Shown in pieces: positions 1 through 5,586 of a DNA stretch of 24,748 bases. How positions within the stretch are numbered: the first letter of the stretch is position 1; each line of letters begins with the position of its first letter. Source of the stretch: a virus; the IMG/VR virus record IMGVR_UViG_3300010885_004093, positions 1-24,748 of that record; one strand, given 5' to 3'. The notes under the pieces were generated by a model. The model had not been told where the DNA came from, searched no databases, and saw nothing but the letters and a program-made list of their open reading frames with translations. A program made the position numbers and the translations under genes.

Positions 1-122
1 GCAACAGTAATCCAAATACTTTTTACGTTCAAATTCCCGGCGAAGGTGTTTTGGCTTCTACAGGTTTGTATTTAACGACAAGTACGGGCACAGTAACCGG
101 GATCACGGTGTTCTATGGCTAA
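1..122 (+). CDS. 3' end of an upstream gene, probably head module (partial)
   Basis: The window opens inside a reading frame that runs from base 3 to a TAA at 120-122, giving 39 visible residues that end in GITVFYG. The segment is rich in Thr, Gly and Val with alternating hydrophobic residues (STGLYLTTSTGTVTGITVF), which suggests a beta-structured virion protein. It overlaps the ATG of the next gene by 8 bases, the same tight packing seen downstream, so it belongs to the same transcription unit. From memory, short proteins ending this way sit just after the major capsid gene in related phages; that placement is an inference. The start and most of the protein lie outside the window, so no function can be assigned. 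Confidence 0.6.
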   Translation, partial: NSNPNTFYVQIPGEGVLASTGLYLTTSTGTVTGITVFYG

Positions 123-438
123 GTCACCTGCATGGACACGCAAAGAAGGGAAGAATCCGAAAGGCGGCTTGAACGCCAAAGGACGGGCTTCTTACAACGC
201 AGCGAATCCCGGGAAACCGGGGTTGAAACGTCCTCAACCCGAGGGCGGCAGCAGGCGAGACTCTTTCTGCGCCCGTATGAAAGGGATGAAAAAGAAATTG
301 ACGAGCGCCGAAACAGCAAGGGATCCCGATTCGAGGATTAACAAGTCCTTGAGAGCTTGGAACTGTGCTGAAGGCGGGTATGTCACCAAAGCTGATGGTT
401 GCGCTACCAAAGGTAAAACGAAAGGCAGGTTTGTGTAA
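115..438 (+). CDS. small basic phage protein with C-terminal KGKTKGR tag
   Basis: A 107-residue very basic protein. The N-terminal motif PAWTRKEGKNPKGGLNAKGR followed by ASYNA, and a central SFCARMKGMKKKLTSAETA, match a small phage family I recall as DUF6321; function is unknown. The C-terminus, CAEGGYV then ADGCATKGKTKGRFV, is not part of that core as I remember it and resembles the ends of the proteins at 439-813, 1004-1375 and 1385-1771. The ATG at 115 overlaps the upstream stop by 8 bases. Its place among structural genes suggests a minor virion or assembly component, perhaps nucleic-acid binding given the charge, but nothing in the sequence proves this. Confidence 0.85.
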   Translation: MAKSPAWTRKEGKNPKGGLNAKGRASYNAANPGKPGLKRPQPEGGSRRDSFCARMKGMKKKLTSAETARDPDSRINKSLRAWNCAEGGYVTKADGCATKGKTKGRFV

Positions 439-813
439 ATGGCAACAAATGCTGAAAAACGCGCTAAAAGACAAGCAGAAATTGAATCGTACGGCGATGA
501 GTCTGGGACATCGTATCGGACTTTAATGAGTTTAAAAAACGATCCTTCTGACAGATTGCAACGTGCAGTTGTAGGCGGCGGAACCTACGGAACAGAACTA
601 AGTTCTGGTGCTTTGGACGCTAGAGAAAAAGCAGCTGCTTTTGGAAAACTGGGATCAATAGACTCTGATAAAGCAAAAAAAGCAGGACGTGAAGCCGCAG
701 CAGAAGAGCGTCGCGAGGCTCGTGGCATGGCAAAAGGTGGCAAAGTCTCCAGTGCTTCCAGCCGTGCAGATGGTTGTTGCATCAAAGGCAAGACCAAAGG
801 CAGGATGGTTTAA
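439..813 (+). CDS. small hypothetical protein with C-terminal CC-KGKTKGR tag
   Basis: A 124-residue protein of unknown function. The first 90 residues are charged and probably helical (an AREKAAAFGKL segment, then KKAGREAAAEERREAR), with a Gly-rich patch VGGGTYG in the middle. A hinge MAKGGKV follows, then the tag ADGCCIKGKTKGRMV. The last 21 residues are almost identical to the end of the protein at 1385-1771 (only Ile/Val differs), while the bodies do not look alike. The ATG directly follows the previous stop and the TAA is directly followed by the next ATG, so translation is probably coupled. Confidence 0.85.
   Translation: MATNAEKRAKRQAEIESYGDESGTSYRTLMSLKNDPSDRLQRAVVGGGTYGTELSSGALDAREKAAAFGKLGSIDSDKAKKAGREAAAEERREARGMAKGGKVSSASSRADGCCIKGKTKGRMV
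736..809 (+). repeat. 74-bp direct repeat copy A encoding the C-terminal tag
   Basis: The copy at 736-809 matches 1694-1767 at 65 of 74 positions with no gap, counted by eye. It encodes GGKVSSASSRADGCC and KGKTKGRMV in both genes. Differences are nearly all at third codon positions, and only Ile/Val changes in the protein, pointing to duplication followed by selection on the peptide. Confidence 0.9.
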
Positions 814-1020
814 ATGACCGAGCATACAGACAATGCAAAGAATGTAATGGACGTTGTGGCAGTGTTTACCACGATTGGTACGTTTTTGGACTTGCTCACC
901 CCCGTATTTGGTTTGATCGGTGCGGTGGTGGGTGTCATGCGCATTTATGAAATGGCTACAGGCAAAGAGTTCTTCACGTTGTTCCGTAAAAAGAAAGACG
1001 ATGATGCCGAGCACGAGTAA
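814..1020 (+). CDS. small two-segment membrane protein, holin-like
   Basis: A 68-residue protein. After a polar N-terminus of about 12 residues come two adjoining hydrophobic stretches, roughly residues 13-26 (VVAVFTTIGTFLDLL) and 28-42 (PVFGLIGAVVGVMRI). Then comes IYEMATGK and a highly charged tail KKKDDDAEHE. This size, two-helix hairpin and charged C-terminus fit class II holins, and the R-I-Y-E-x-x-T-G-K end resembles small phage holins I remember. It lies in the head and connector part, far from the clear lysis cassette at 10983-12856, so it may instead be a membrane-active accessory. The previous TAA is directly followed by this ATG, and an AGGATGG lies just upstream as a possible ribosome site. 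Confidence 0.75.
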   Translation: MTEHTDNAKNVMDVVAVFTTIGTFLDLLTPVFGLIGAVVGVMRIYEMATGKEFFTLFRKKKDDDAEHE

Positions 1021-1375
1021 GAAACAGCACAAATTCATGGAAGCGGTGGCTCACAACCCAGCGTTTGCCAAGAAAGCCGGAGTCCCACAATCTGTGGGCA
1101 AGGATTTTTCAACTGCCGACAAAGGCAAAACTTTTAAAAGAGGTGGTGATATGGCTAAAGCAAACCCTTTCATGGAAATGATTGCCAAGAAAAAAGCAGC
1201 GGCAGCAGGTAAAAAATCAGAGATGCCTTCTAAGATGGGCAAACCTGTAATGAAAAAAGGCATGGATACTGCCAAAGACGGCCTGAAGAAAATGGCTAAA
1301 GGCGGTGGTGTTGAGGCCAAGGGTAAAACCAAAGGCACAATGATTAAGATGAACAAGGGCGGCAAAGCCTGTTAA
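1004..1375 (+). CDS. small basic composite protein with KGKTKG tag
   Basis: The protein has 123 residues. I chose the ATG at 1004 (one codon after another ATG at 1001) because the resulting start MPSTSKKQHKFMEAVAHNP matches a small phage family of about 45 residues (SKxQHxFM...VGKDFxxADKGK) that I recall as DUF3008-like. A longer frame reaching back to 920 would overlap the membrane protein by 101 bases and is rejected. The second half, from MAKANPFMEM at 1151, is a different Lys/Ala/Met-rich module with its own AGAGGTGG just upstream, so an internal start is possible. It ends with MAKGGGV, EAKGKTKGTMI and NKGGKAC. Function unknown. Confidence 0.8.
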   Translation: MPSTSKKQHKFMEAVAHNPAFAKKAGVPQSVGKDFSTADKGKTFKRGGDMAKANPFMEMIAKKKAAAAGKKSEMPSKMGKPVMKKGMDTAKDGLKKMAKGGGVEAKGKTKGTMIKMNKGGKAC

Positions 1376-1384
1376 GGAGTAGTC

Positions 1385-1771
1385 ATGGCAAAAGAACGAA
1401 TTGTTTCTAAAAAAGAGTTGGAAGAATCTGGCCTTAGCTTGCGCGATTTCTTGAACAAAGAAAAAGGCTTGACCCGCAAACCGCCTGAAGGCATTAAACG
1501 CGAGTACAGACCCAGAGACGTTGCCGATCAGGAAACCAAAAAAGCAATGTCCGCAGAAGCAGGCATGTCACGCGGCACGCGTAACTTTGCTGGTGCTGGT
1601 CGTGGCGAGTCTGGCGGCGCTAGTGCAGACATGCTTTCTCGTTTCAACGCTGGCAAAGAAGGCTATGACGAAGCAGGAACTTCTTACAAAAAAGGCGGCA
1701 AAGTTTCCAGTGCTTCCAGCCGGGCAGATGGTTGCTGTGTCAAAGGCAAAACCAAAGGTCGGATGGTATGA
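1385..1771 (+). CDS. small hypothetical protein with C-terminal CC-KGKTKGR tag
   Basis: A 128-residue charged protein. AAGGAG at 1374-1379 precedes the ATG at a good distance. The body (ELEESGLSLRDFLNKEKGL, then EYRPRDVADQ and a Gly/Ala/Arg-rich stretch) is not recognised. The C-terminus, YKKGGKV then SSASSRADGCCVKGKTKGRMV, duplicates the end of the protein at 439-813 at both protein and DNA level. The body also contains Y-x-E-A-G-T-S-Y, near the D-E-S-G-T-S-Y of that protein, so the two may be old paralogues whose cores diverged. The stop overlaps the next ATG (ATGA). Confidence 0.85.
   Translation: MAKERIVSKKELEESGLSLRDFLNKEKGLTRKPPEGIKREYRPRDVADQETKKAMSAEAGMSRGTRNFAGAGRGESGGASADMLSRFNAGKEGYDEAGTSYKKGGKVSSASSRADGCCVKGKTKGRMV
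1694..1767 (+). repeat. 74-bp direct repeat copy B encoding the C-terminal tag
   Basis: Second copy of the repeat at 736-809, lying at the 3' end of the gene at 1385-1771. It stops exactly before the ATGA overlap with the following gene, so the repeat unit coincides with a coding module and not with an intergenic element. Confidence 0.9.
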
Positions 1772-2046
1772 GACCTTCACGCGGCATGGGCGACATCAAC
1801 CCGTCAAAGATGCCGGGTAAGAAGACGATCAAACGCAAGGATGATCCGAACAAAGTCGCCATGTACGCAGAGGGTGGCAAAGTCAATGCTGCTGGCAATT
1901 ACACAAAACCCAGTCTTCGCAAGAAGATTGTGGCGCAAGTGAAGGCCGCAGCAACGCAAGGAACAGGCGCTGGCCAGTGGTCAGCAAGGAAAGCTCAGTT
2001 GGTAGCCAAGAAATACAAGGCTGCTGGCGGGGGTTACAAAGATTGA
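1768..2046 (+). CDS. small basic two-module protein (DUF5872-like C-terminus)
   Basis: A 92-residue basic protein. The ATG at 1768 overlaps the preceding stop in ATGA; a longer frame from 1732 would intrude on the tag of the upstream gene. It has two modules joined by the hinge MYAEGGKV (residues 31-38): an N-terminal MRPSRGMGDINPSKMPGKKT and a C-terminal domain with LRKKIVAQVKA, GQWSARKAQLVAKKYKAAGG. The G-Q-W-S-A-R-K-A-Q motif is, as I recall, the hallmark of a small domain (DUF5872) found in phages and large DNA viruses, with no known function. Its charge would suit nucleic-acid binding; that is inference. Confidence 0.85.
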   Translation: MRPSRGMGDINPSKMPGKKTIKRKDDPNKVAMYAEGGKVNAAGNYTKPSLRKKIVAQVKAAATQGTGAGQWSARKAQLVAKKYKAAGGGYKD

Positions 2047-2276
2047 AAGCGCCGCAGCAATCCCTCAAAGATTGGACTGCACAAAAGTGGAGAACCAAAA
2101 GTGGCAAACGCTCTTCTGACACAGGCGAAAGATACCTTCCTGAAGCTGCAATCAAAGCTCTCAGCCCTTCTGAGTACGCTGCGACAACGCGTGCAAAACG
2201 CGCTGGCAAAAAAGCCGGAAAGCAATTCGTGAAGCAACCACCCAAGGTAGCAAAGAAAACGGCAGGGTACAGATAA
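2043..2276 (+). CDS. small basic conserved phage protein, TTG start
   Basis: A 77-residue basic protein. I place the start at TTG 2043, which overlaps the preceding TGA. The reading from there begins MKAPQQSLKDWTAQKWRTKS, and proteins beginning with this D-W-T-x-Q-x-W-x-T-K-S-G-K pattern are a compact family I recall in aquatic phages, followed by S-x-T-G-E-R-Y-L-P and ending in K-Q-P-x-K-V-A-K-K-T-x-x-Y-R. An ATG at 1977 in the same frame would add 22 residues translated through the 3' end of the previous gene and lacks family resemblance. Function unknown. The stop TAA overlaps the next ATG. Confidence 0.85.
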   Translation: MKAPQQSLKDWTAQKWRTKSGKRSSDTGERYLPEAAIKALSPSEYAATTRAKRAGKKAGKQFVKQPPKVAKKTAGYR

Positions 2277-2449
2277 TGGCAGAGAAATGGATTCAGAAAG
2301 CTATCAAAAAACCCGGTGCGCTGCGTGCTCAGCTTGGCGTAAAAGAAGGTCAAACGATTCCAGCGAAGAAACTTGCAAAGGCTGCGAAACAGCCCGGCAA
2401 AACAGGTCAACGCGCACGACTGGCGCAGACACTAAAGAAAATGAAGTGA
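2276..2449 (+). CDS. very small basic phage protein (57 aa)
   Basis: A short frame encoding 57 residues. It begins MAEKWIQKAIKKPGALRAQL, continues GVKEGQTIPAKKLAKAAK and ends QRARLAQTLKKMK. The ATG overlaps the previous TAA (TAATG), and the stop is one base before the next ATG, so it fills exactly the space between two genes. The W-I-Q-K-A-I-K-K-P-G-A-L-R motif is one I remember from small phage proteins and from mycobacteriophage-type hypothetical proteins. It is rich in Lys and probably helical. Function is unknown; charge suggests contact with nucleic acid or packaging inside the virion. Confidence 0.8.
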   Translation: MAEKWIQKAIKKPGALRAQLGVKEGQTIPAKKLAKAAKQPGKTGQRARLAQTLKKMK

Positions 2450-2450
2450 C

Positions 2451-3380
2451 ATGGCAAACACCTCTGGACAAGCAGGCTTTAATTTAGACCTCACCGAACT
2501 GGTGGAGGAAGCGTTTGAGCGTGCTGGTTCAGAGATGCGCACGGGCTATGACCTCAAAACGGCTCGCCGGTCGTTGAATTTATTGTTTGCTGATTGGGCA
2601 AACCGTGGCATCAACATGTGGACGTTTGAGCAGGGCACGATTACTTTCGAGCAGGGCTTGAACACTTACGCAATCCCCACCGATACGGTGGATTTGCTGG
2701 ATCATGTGATCCGTACCAATGCAAATGTGGCCGCTACCCAGTCTGATTTGACAATCACACGCATCAGCGTGTCCACTTACGCAACCATCCCAAACAAACT
2801 GACCCAAGCCAGACCGATTCAGGTGTGGTATCAGCGTTTGGATGGCCAGAATGCTCCTGCTGGCGTGACTTTGGCAACCACCATCACGTCCACAGACACA
2901 ACAATTACCCTCTCCAGCACCGTTGGTTTGGCCACATCGGGCTACATCACGCTGGGGAGCGAGACAATCTACTACACCTACGTGGACGGCAACGATTTAG
3001 GCGACTGTTTCCGCGCTCAGAACAATACAACTGCCGCAGCGCACACCGCTGGCGTGGCTGTTTACGTCCCCAACCTCCCCAGAATCACTGTTTGGCCAAC
3101 GCCTGACGGCTCCCAGACATACCAGTTTGTGTACTGGCGCATGCGTCGCGTGCAAGATGCCGGTAGTGGTGTGAACGTCATGGACGTACCCTTCCGGTTT
3201 GTGCCTTGTATGGTGGCTGGATTGGCCTACTACATCGCTTTAAAAGTTCCGGGTGGCATGGACAGGCTGCAAGTGTTGAAAGCTCAGTACGACGAGGCGT
3301 GGATGACGGCGGCTGACGAAGATCAGGAACGCGCCGCGTTGCGTCTCGTGCCTAGACAGATGTTCATTGGGGGTGGCTGA
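2451..3380 (+). CDS. adaptor-like connector protein (P22 gp4 type), with inserted module
   Basis: A 309-residue structural protein. The N-terminus is helical (ELVEEAFERAG, then TARRSLNLLFADWANRG at about residues 37-53), followed by a beta region with NTYAIPTD, RPIQVWY, ITVWPTPDGSQTYQFVYWRM and a final helical part VPCMVAGLAYYIALKVPG. This order of motifs (short helices, Y-x-x-P-x-D, P-x-x-x-W, W-P-x-P, Y-x-x-x-Y) is shared with the protein at 4222-4959 and fits tail accessory or adaptor proteins of the P22 gp4 kind, which sit under the portal and close the DNA channel. Residues 139-207 are a separate module also found in the 745-residue tail protein. The start ATG lies one base after the previous stop. 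Confidence 0.7.
   Translation: MANTSGQAGFNLDLTELVEEAFERAGSEMRTGYDLKTARRSLNLLFADWANRGINMWTFEQGTITFEQGLNTYAIPTDTVDLLDHVIRTNANVAATQSDLTITRISVSTYATIPNKLTQARPIQVWYQRLDGQNAPAGVTLATTITSTDTTITLSSTVGLATSGYITLGSETIYYTYVDGNDLGDCFRAQNNTTAAAHTAGVAVYVPNLPRITVWPTPDGSQTYQFVYWRMRRVQDAGSGVNVMDVPFRFVPCMVAGLAYYIALKVPGGMDRLQVLKAQYDEAWMTAADEDQERAALRLVPRQMFIGGG
2865..3071 (+). other. inserted beta module, copy 1 (in adaptor-like protein)
   Basis: Encodes residues 139-207 of the 2451-3380 protein. Key order: T-T-I-T-L-S-S-T-V-G-L, then S-G-Y-I-T-L-G-S-E-T-I-Y-Y-T, C-F-R-A and A-A-A-H-T-A-G-V-A-V. The flanking parts (RPIQVWY before, ITVWPTPDG after) would join into a continuous adaptor fold without it. The same module is at 13522-13749. 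Confidence 0.7.
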
Positions 3381-3769
3381 TGGGTAATCGGTTTGCCAGT
3401 GGCAAAAATTCGATTGCCGAGTGCGACCGCTGCGGCTTTGGGTACAAACTGACGTTACTCAAAAAGCTCGTTGTCAAAACCAAGACATACGACTTGAAGG
3501 TGTGCCCTCAGTGTTGGGAACCAGATCAGCCGCAGTTGCTGTTGGGTATGTACCCAGTGGATGACCCGCAAGGCGTGCGTGACCCACGGCCTGATCTGAG
3601 CTACCAAGTCTCTGGCTTGCTGGCAGACGGGTACAGCGGTGGTGGTAGCCGAGTTTTTCAGTGGGGATGGAACCCAGTTGGGGGTGCATCCAGTTTTGAT
3701 GCTGTTTTGACCCCAAATAACTTGGCGATGGCAGTAGAAATTGGTACAGTTACAGTTGCAACGACATAA
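3380..3769 (+). CDS. zinc-ribbon phage structural protein candidate
   Basis: The 129-residue protein has two CxxC knuckles, C15-D-R-C18 and C42-P-Q-C45, 23 residues apart, with F-x-Y-K-L and V-K-T-K-T-Y-D-L-K-V between them, a classic zinc ribbon. After it come Q-L-L-L-G-M-Y-P-V-D-D-P-Q and R-D-P-R-P-D, and the C-terminus is Gly/Ser/Val-rich and beta-like. Proteins with this ribbon followed by D-P-Q-x-x-R-x-P-R-P-D are frequent beside connector genes in phages, from memory, and their role is unproven. The ATG overlaps the stop of the adaptor gene by one base (TGATG), tying the two in expression. Confidence 0.8.
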   Translation: MGNRFASGKNSIAECDRCGFGYKLTLLKKLVVKTKTYDLKVCPQCWEPDQPQLLLGMYPVDDPQGVRDPRPDLSYQVSGLLADGYSGGGSRVFQWGWNPVGGASSFDAVLTPNNLAMAVEIGTVTVATT

Positions 3770-3779
3770 GGAGTCGATC

Positions 3780-3959
3780 ATGGACAAGAAAGATTTAAAG
3801 CAGGACAAAAAGATGATTGCTGGCGCAGTGCACAAGCATGAGAAAAAGCTGCACCCCGGCAAGCCTCTAACCAAGCTGGCCAAAGGCGGCAAGACCAACG
3901 AAATGATGAAAAGTCTAGGCCGTGGTATGGCCAAAGTTGCAAATCAGCGGGGCAAATAA
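3780..3959 (+). CDS. small basic phage protein (59 aa)
   Basis: Starts at the ATG at 3780, preceded by AAGGAG at 3768-3773; the same frame extends to 3741 but that would overlap the previous gene and lacks a ribosome site. The 59 residues begin MDKKDLKQDKKMIAGAVHKH and include KLAKGGKTNEMMKSLGRGMA. The M-D-K-K-x-L-x-Q-D-K-K-M-I motif is a small phage family I recall, of unknown function. It carries the same A-K-G-G-K hinge as its neighbours but lacks the KGKTKGR tag. Confidence 0.85.
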   Translation: MDKKDLKQDKKMIAGAVHKHEKKLHPGKPLTKLAKGGKTNEMMKSLGRGMAKVANQRGK

Positions 3960-4225
3960 TGGCTAAATTCAGCAAAAAACAAGACGGCAAAGAAGTTGGC
4001 GGTGCTAGCGTCTATGCACAACCACACACCATGTCTGGCAAAGCGGTTGGTGTTGAGTCCAACCCCGGCAAGATGCCAAACCGCAGCAAAGCAGATACGG
4101 TGGATATGAGCATTGGCAGAATCAGTAAGTCTGCGGGTAATGAAGCCGTTAAGACATCCGGCATCAAAGTCCGTGGTACTGGCGCAGCCACTAAAGGTCT
4201 GATGGCACGAGGCCCGATGGCATGA
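3959..4225 (+). CDS. small basic phage protein ending ATKGLMARGPMA
   Basis: An 88-residue basic protein, ATG overlapping the previous TAA (TAATG) and stop overlapping the next ATG (ATGA). Recognisable stretches are HTMSGKAVGVESNPGKMPN, then DTVDMSIGRISKSAGN and the end RGTGAATKGLMARGPMA. The end is a looser relative of the tag in the 115-1771 genes (A-T-K-G-x-x-x-R-G against A-T-K-G-K-T-K-G-R). A family with this S-x-P-H-T-M-S-G-K...R-G-T-G-A-A-T-K-G pattern is known to me from phage genomes just before the adaptor gene, as here. No function is established. Confidence 0.85.
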   Translation: MAKFSKKQDGKEVGGASVYAQPHTMSGKAVGVESNPGKMPNRSKADTVDMSIGRISKSAGNEAVKTSGIKVRGTGAATKGLMARGPMA

Positions 4226-4959
4226 ATTACAGCCAGCTTGTAACTGCAATTCAGTCGTACACGGAGAACCAGTTCCCCGATGTATACCTTGCTGATGGAT
4301 CGACTGAGAATTCAACAACTCAGATAAACCGATTCATCCAGCAGGCTGAGCAACGCATTTACAACTCGGTTCAGTTCCCGTCCCTGCGCAAGAATCAATA
4401 CACAGCAATCACAGCCAATAACAAATATGTGTCGTTGCCAAACGATTTTCTCTCTACCTATTCGTTGGCTTTGGTGACAGGTGTTACTGGCGGCAATTTG
4501 GACACAGGTACGTTTGAGTATTTGCTTAACAAAGATGTGAACTTCATCCGTCAGGCTTACCCAAGCCCCAGCGATACGGGCGTTCCAAAGTACTATGCCT
4601 TGTTTGGCCCAACAATTGTCAGTTCAACAATCACAAATGAGCTGTCGCTTATTCTTGGCCCAACACCTGATGCGGCGTACTATGTAGAGCTGCACTATTA
4701 CTACTATCCAGAATCAATAACCACAGCCACTACAACTTGGCTGGGCGACAACTTTGACACCGTTTTGCTTTACGGCTCTTTGGTTGAAGCCTACACCTTT
4801 ATGAAGGGTGAAGTTGACATCATCACAGGTTACGATGCCAAGTACAAAGAAGCACTTGCATTGGCCATACGTCTGGGCGATGGTCTGGAGCGCAGCGATG
4901 CGTACCGTAGTGGCCAGTACAGAGTGGCTCCACTGCCTCAAAACAATGGAGTTAAATAA
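4222..4959 (+). CDS. phage adaptor protein (SU10 / DUF6682 type)
   Basis: A 245-residue protein of the phage adaptor kind. Ordered features: an N-terminal helix with Y-S-Q-L-V-T-A-I-Q, then INRFIQQAEQRIYNSVQFP (helix about residues 34-52), NNKYVSLPNDFLSTYSLAL, GVPKYYALFG, LILGPTPDAAYYVELHYYYY and a C-terminal helical part DTVLLYGSLVEAYTFMKGE. This series matches what I recall of the SU10-like adaptor (former DUF6682), a ring that attaches to the portal and carries the nozzle and fibres. The length is usual for the family. It follows the small basic genes in an ATGA overlap and is followed by TAATG into the next gene. Confidence 0.8.
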   Translation: MNYSQLVTAIQSYTENQFPDVYLADGSTENSTTQINRFIQQAEQRIYNSVQFPSLRKNQYTAITANNKYVSLPNDFLSTYSLALVTGVTGGNLDTGTFEYLLNKDVNFIRQAYPSPSDTGVPKYYALFGPTIVSSTITNELSLILGPTPDAAYYVELHYYYYPESITTATTTWLGDNFDTVLLYGSLVEAYTFMKGEVDIITGYDAKYKEALALAIRLGDGLERSDAYRSGQYRVAPLPQNNGVK

Positions 4960-5384
4960 TGGCTTTTACAGGCAACTGGGCTTGCAACACTTTCAAAACT
5001 GGGTTGATGAACGGGACGTTCAACTTTACGTCCGGCTCATTCAAAATCGCCTTGTACACCAATGCAGCCACGCTTGATGCCACTACCACGGCTTATACGT
5101 CTACGGGCGAAGTTGTGGCTTCAGGGTACACGGCTGGCGGTCTGGCTCTCACGATTACACAGACTCCGACGGTAGGCAACTCTGGTTACACAGCGTATAT
5201 ATCATTCAGCAATGCCGTTTGGAACTCAGCCCTCACTGCTCGCGGCGCTTTGATTTACCAGAGTGGCGGCGGCAATCCTGCGGTCTGTGTGTTAGATTTT
5301 GGCGCAGATAAGACTTCGACCGCAACATTTACTGTTCAGTTCCCCGCAGTCACAAACACTTCAGCAATCATAAGGATCGCGTAA
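4959..5384 (+). CDS. small phage structural protein, paralogue A
   Basis: A 141-residue, Thr/Ala-rich, beta-type protein beginning MAFTGNWACNTFKTGLMNG. Core motifs are FKIALYTNAATLDATTTAY, TSTGEVVASGYTAGG and ALIYQ, then a Cys-Val-Leu-D-F-G and F-T-V-Q-F-P near the end. This K-x-A-L-Y-T...T-G-E-V...G-Y-x-A-G-G pattern is widespread in phages between the adaptor and fibre genes, usually as an unnamed virion protein. The protein at 5587-6063 shares the same order of motifs, so the pair are diverged paralogues. The role may be a tail or fibre-attachment component; this is inferred from position only. Confidence 0.85.
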   Translation: MAFTGNWACNTFKTGLMNGTFNFTSGSFKIALYTNAATLDATTTAYTSTGEVVASGYTAGGLALTITQTPTVGNSGYTAYISFSNAVWNSALTARGALIYQSGGGNPAVCVLDFGADKTSTATFTVQFPAVTNTSAIIRIA

Positions 5385-5575
5385 TGCTAGTCACCACAAC
5401 CAAAGGCGAAATGGATGATTCTCTGCTTGTAAAGCAAGAGGGTACAGTCGATAATGACAATGAACTCACCACATGGGTCGAGTACTGGTTGGACGGAGAA
5501 CTTGTCCACCGTTCCGCGCATGTAACTTTGAAGAAGCCACCTGTGTTTGTTGGTGGCGAAGCAGCTTCGTTTTAA
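5384..5575 (+). CDS. small conserved phage protein (63 aa)
   Basis: A 63-residue acidic protein with MDDSLLVKQEGTVDNDNELT, TWVEYWLDGELVHRSAHVTL and a short hydrophobic end. The T-K-G-E-M-D-D-S-x-L...W-V-E-Y-W-x-D-G-E-L-V-H-R-S motif is one I recall as a small phage family always found beside the 4959-5384 type protein, function unknown. The ATG overlaps the previous TAA (TAATG). The two paralogues on either side make it likely that all three act in the same structure. Confidence 0.85.
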   Translation: MLVTTTKGEMDDSLLVKQEGTVDNDNELTTWVEYWLDGELVHRSAHVTLKKPPVFVGGEAASF

Positions 5576-5579
5576 GGAG
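5574..5579 (+). promoter_or_regulatory. strong ribosome-binding site deciding a GTG start
   Basis: AAGGAG at 5574-5579 overlaps the previous stop and lies 7 bases before GTG 5587. This supports the GTG start against the in-frame upstream alternative at 5473, which would read through the whole 3' half of the preceding gene. Confidence 0.8.
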
Positions 5580-5586
5580 AATCCAA

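Noticed and set aside
1977-2042. Upstream ATG start for the 77-residue basic protein
   Set aside because: The added 22 residues come from the 3' end of the previous gene in another frame; the family-like N-terminus begins at TTG 2043.
1883-2410. Long reverse-strand open frames here and at 655-1038, 3455-3934, 17782-18276, 21360-21755 and 23163-23843
   Set aside because: They lie wholly across well-supported + strand genes, have low-complexity Phe/Cys/Leu-rich products typical of antisense shadows, and show no family motifs.
5473-5586. Upstream extension of the second small structural paralogue
   Set aside because: It would overlap the previous gene by over 100 bases; GTG 5587 has a strong AAGGAG site and gives the expected N-terminus.
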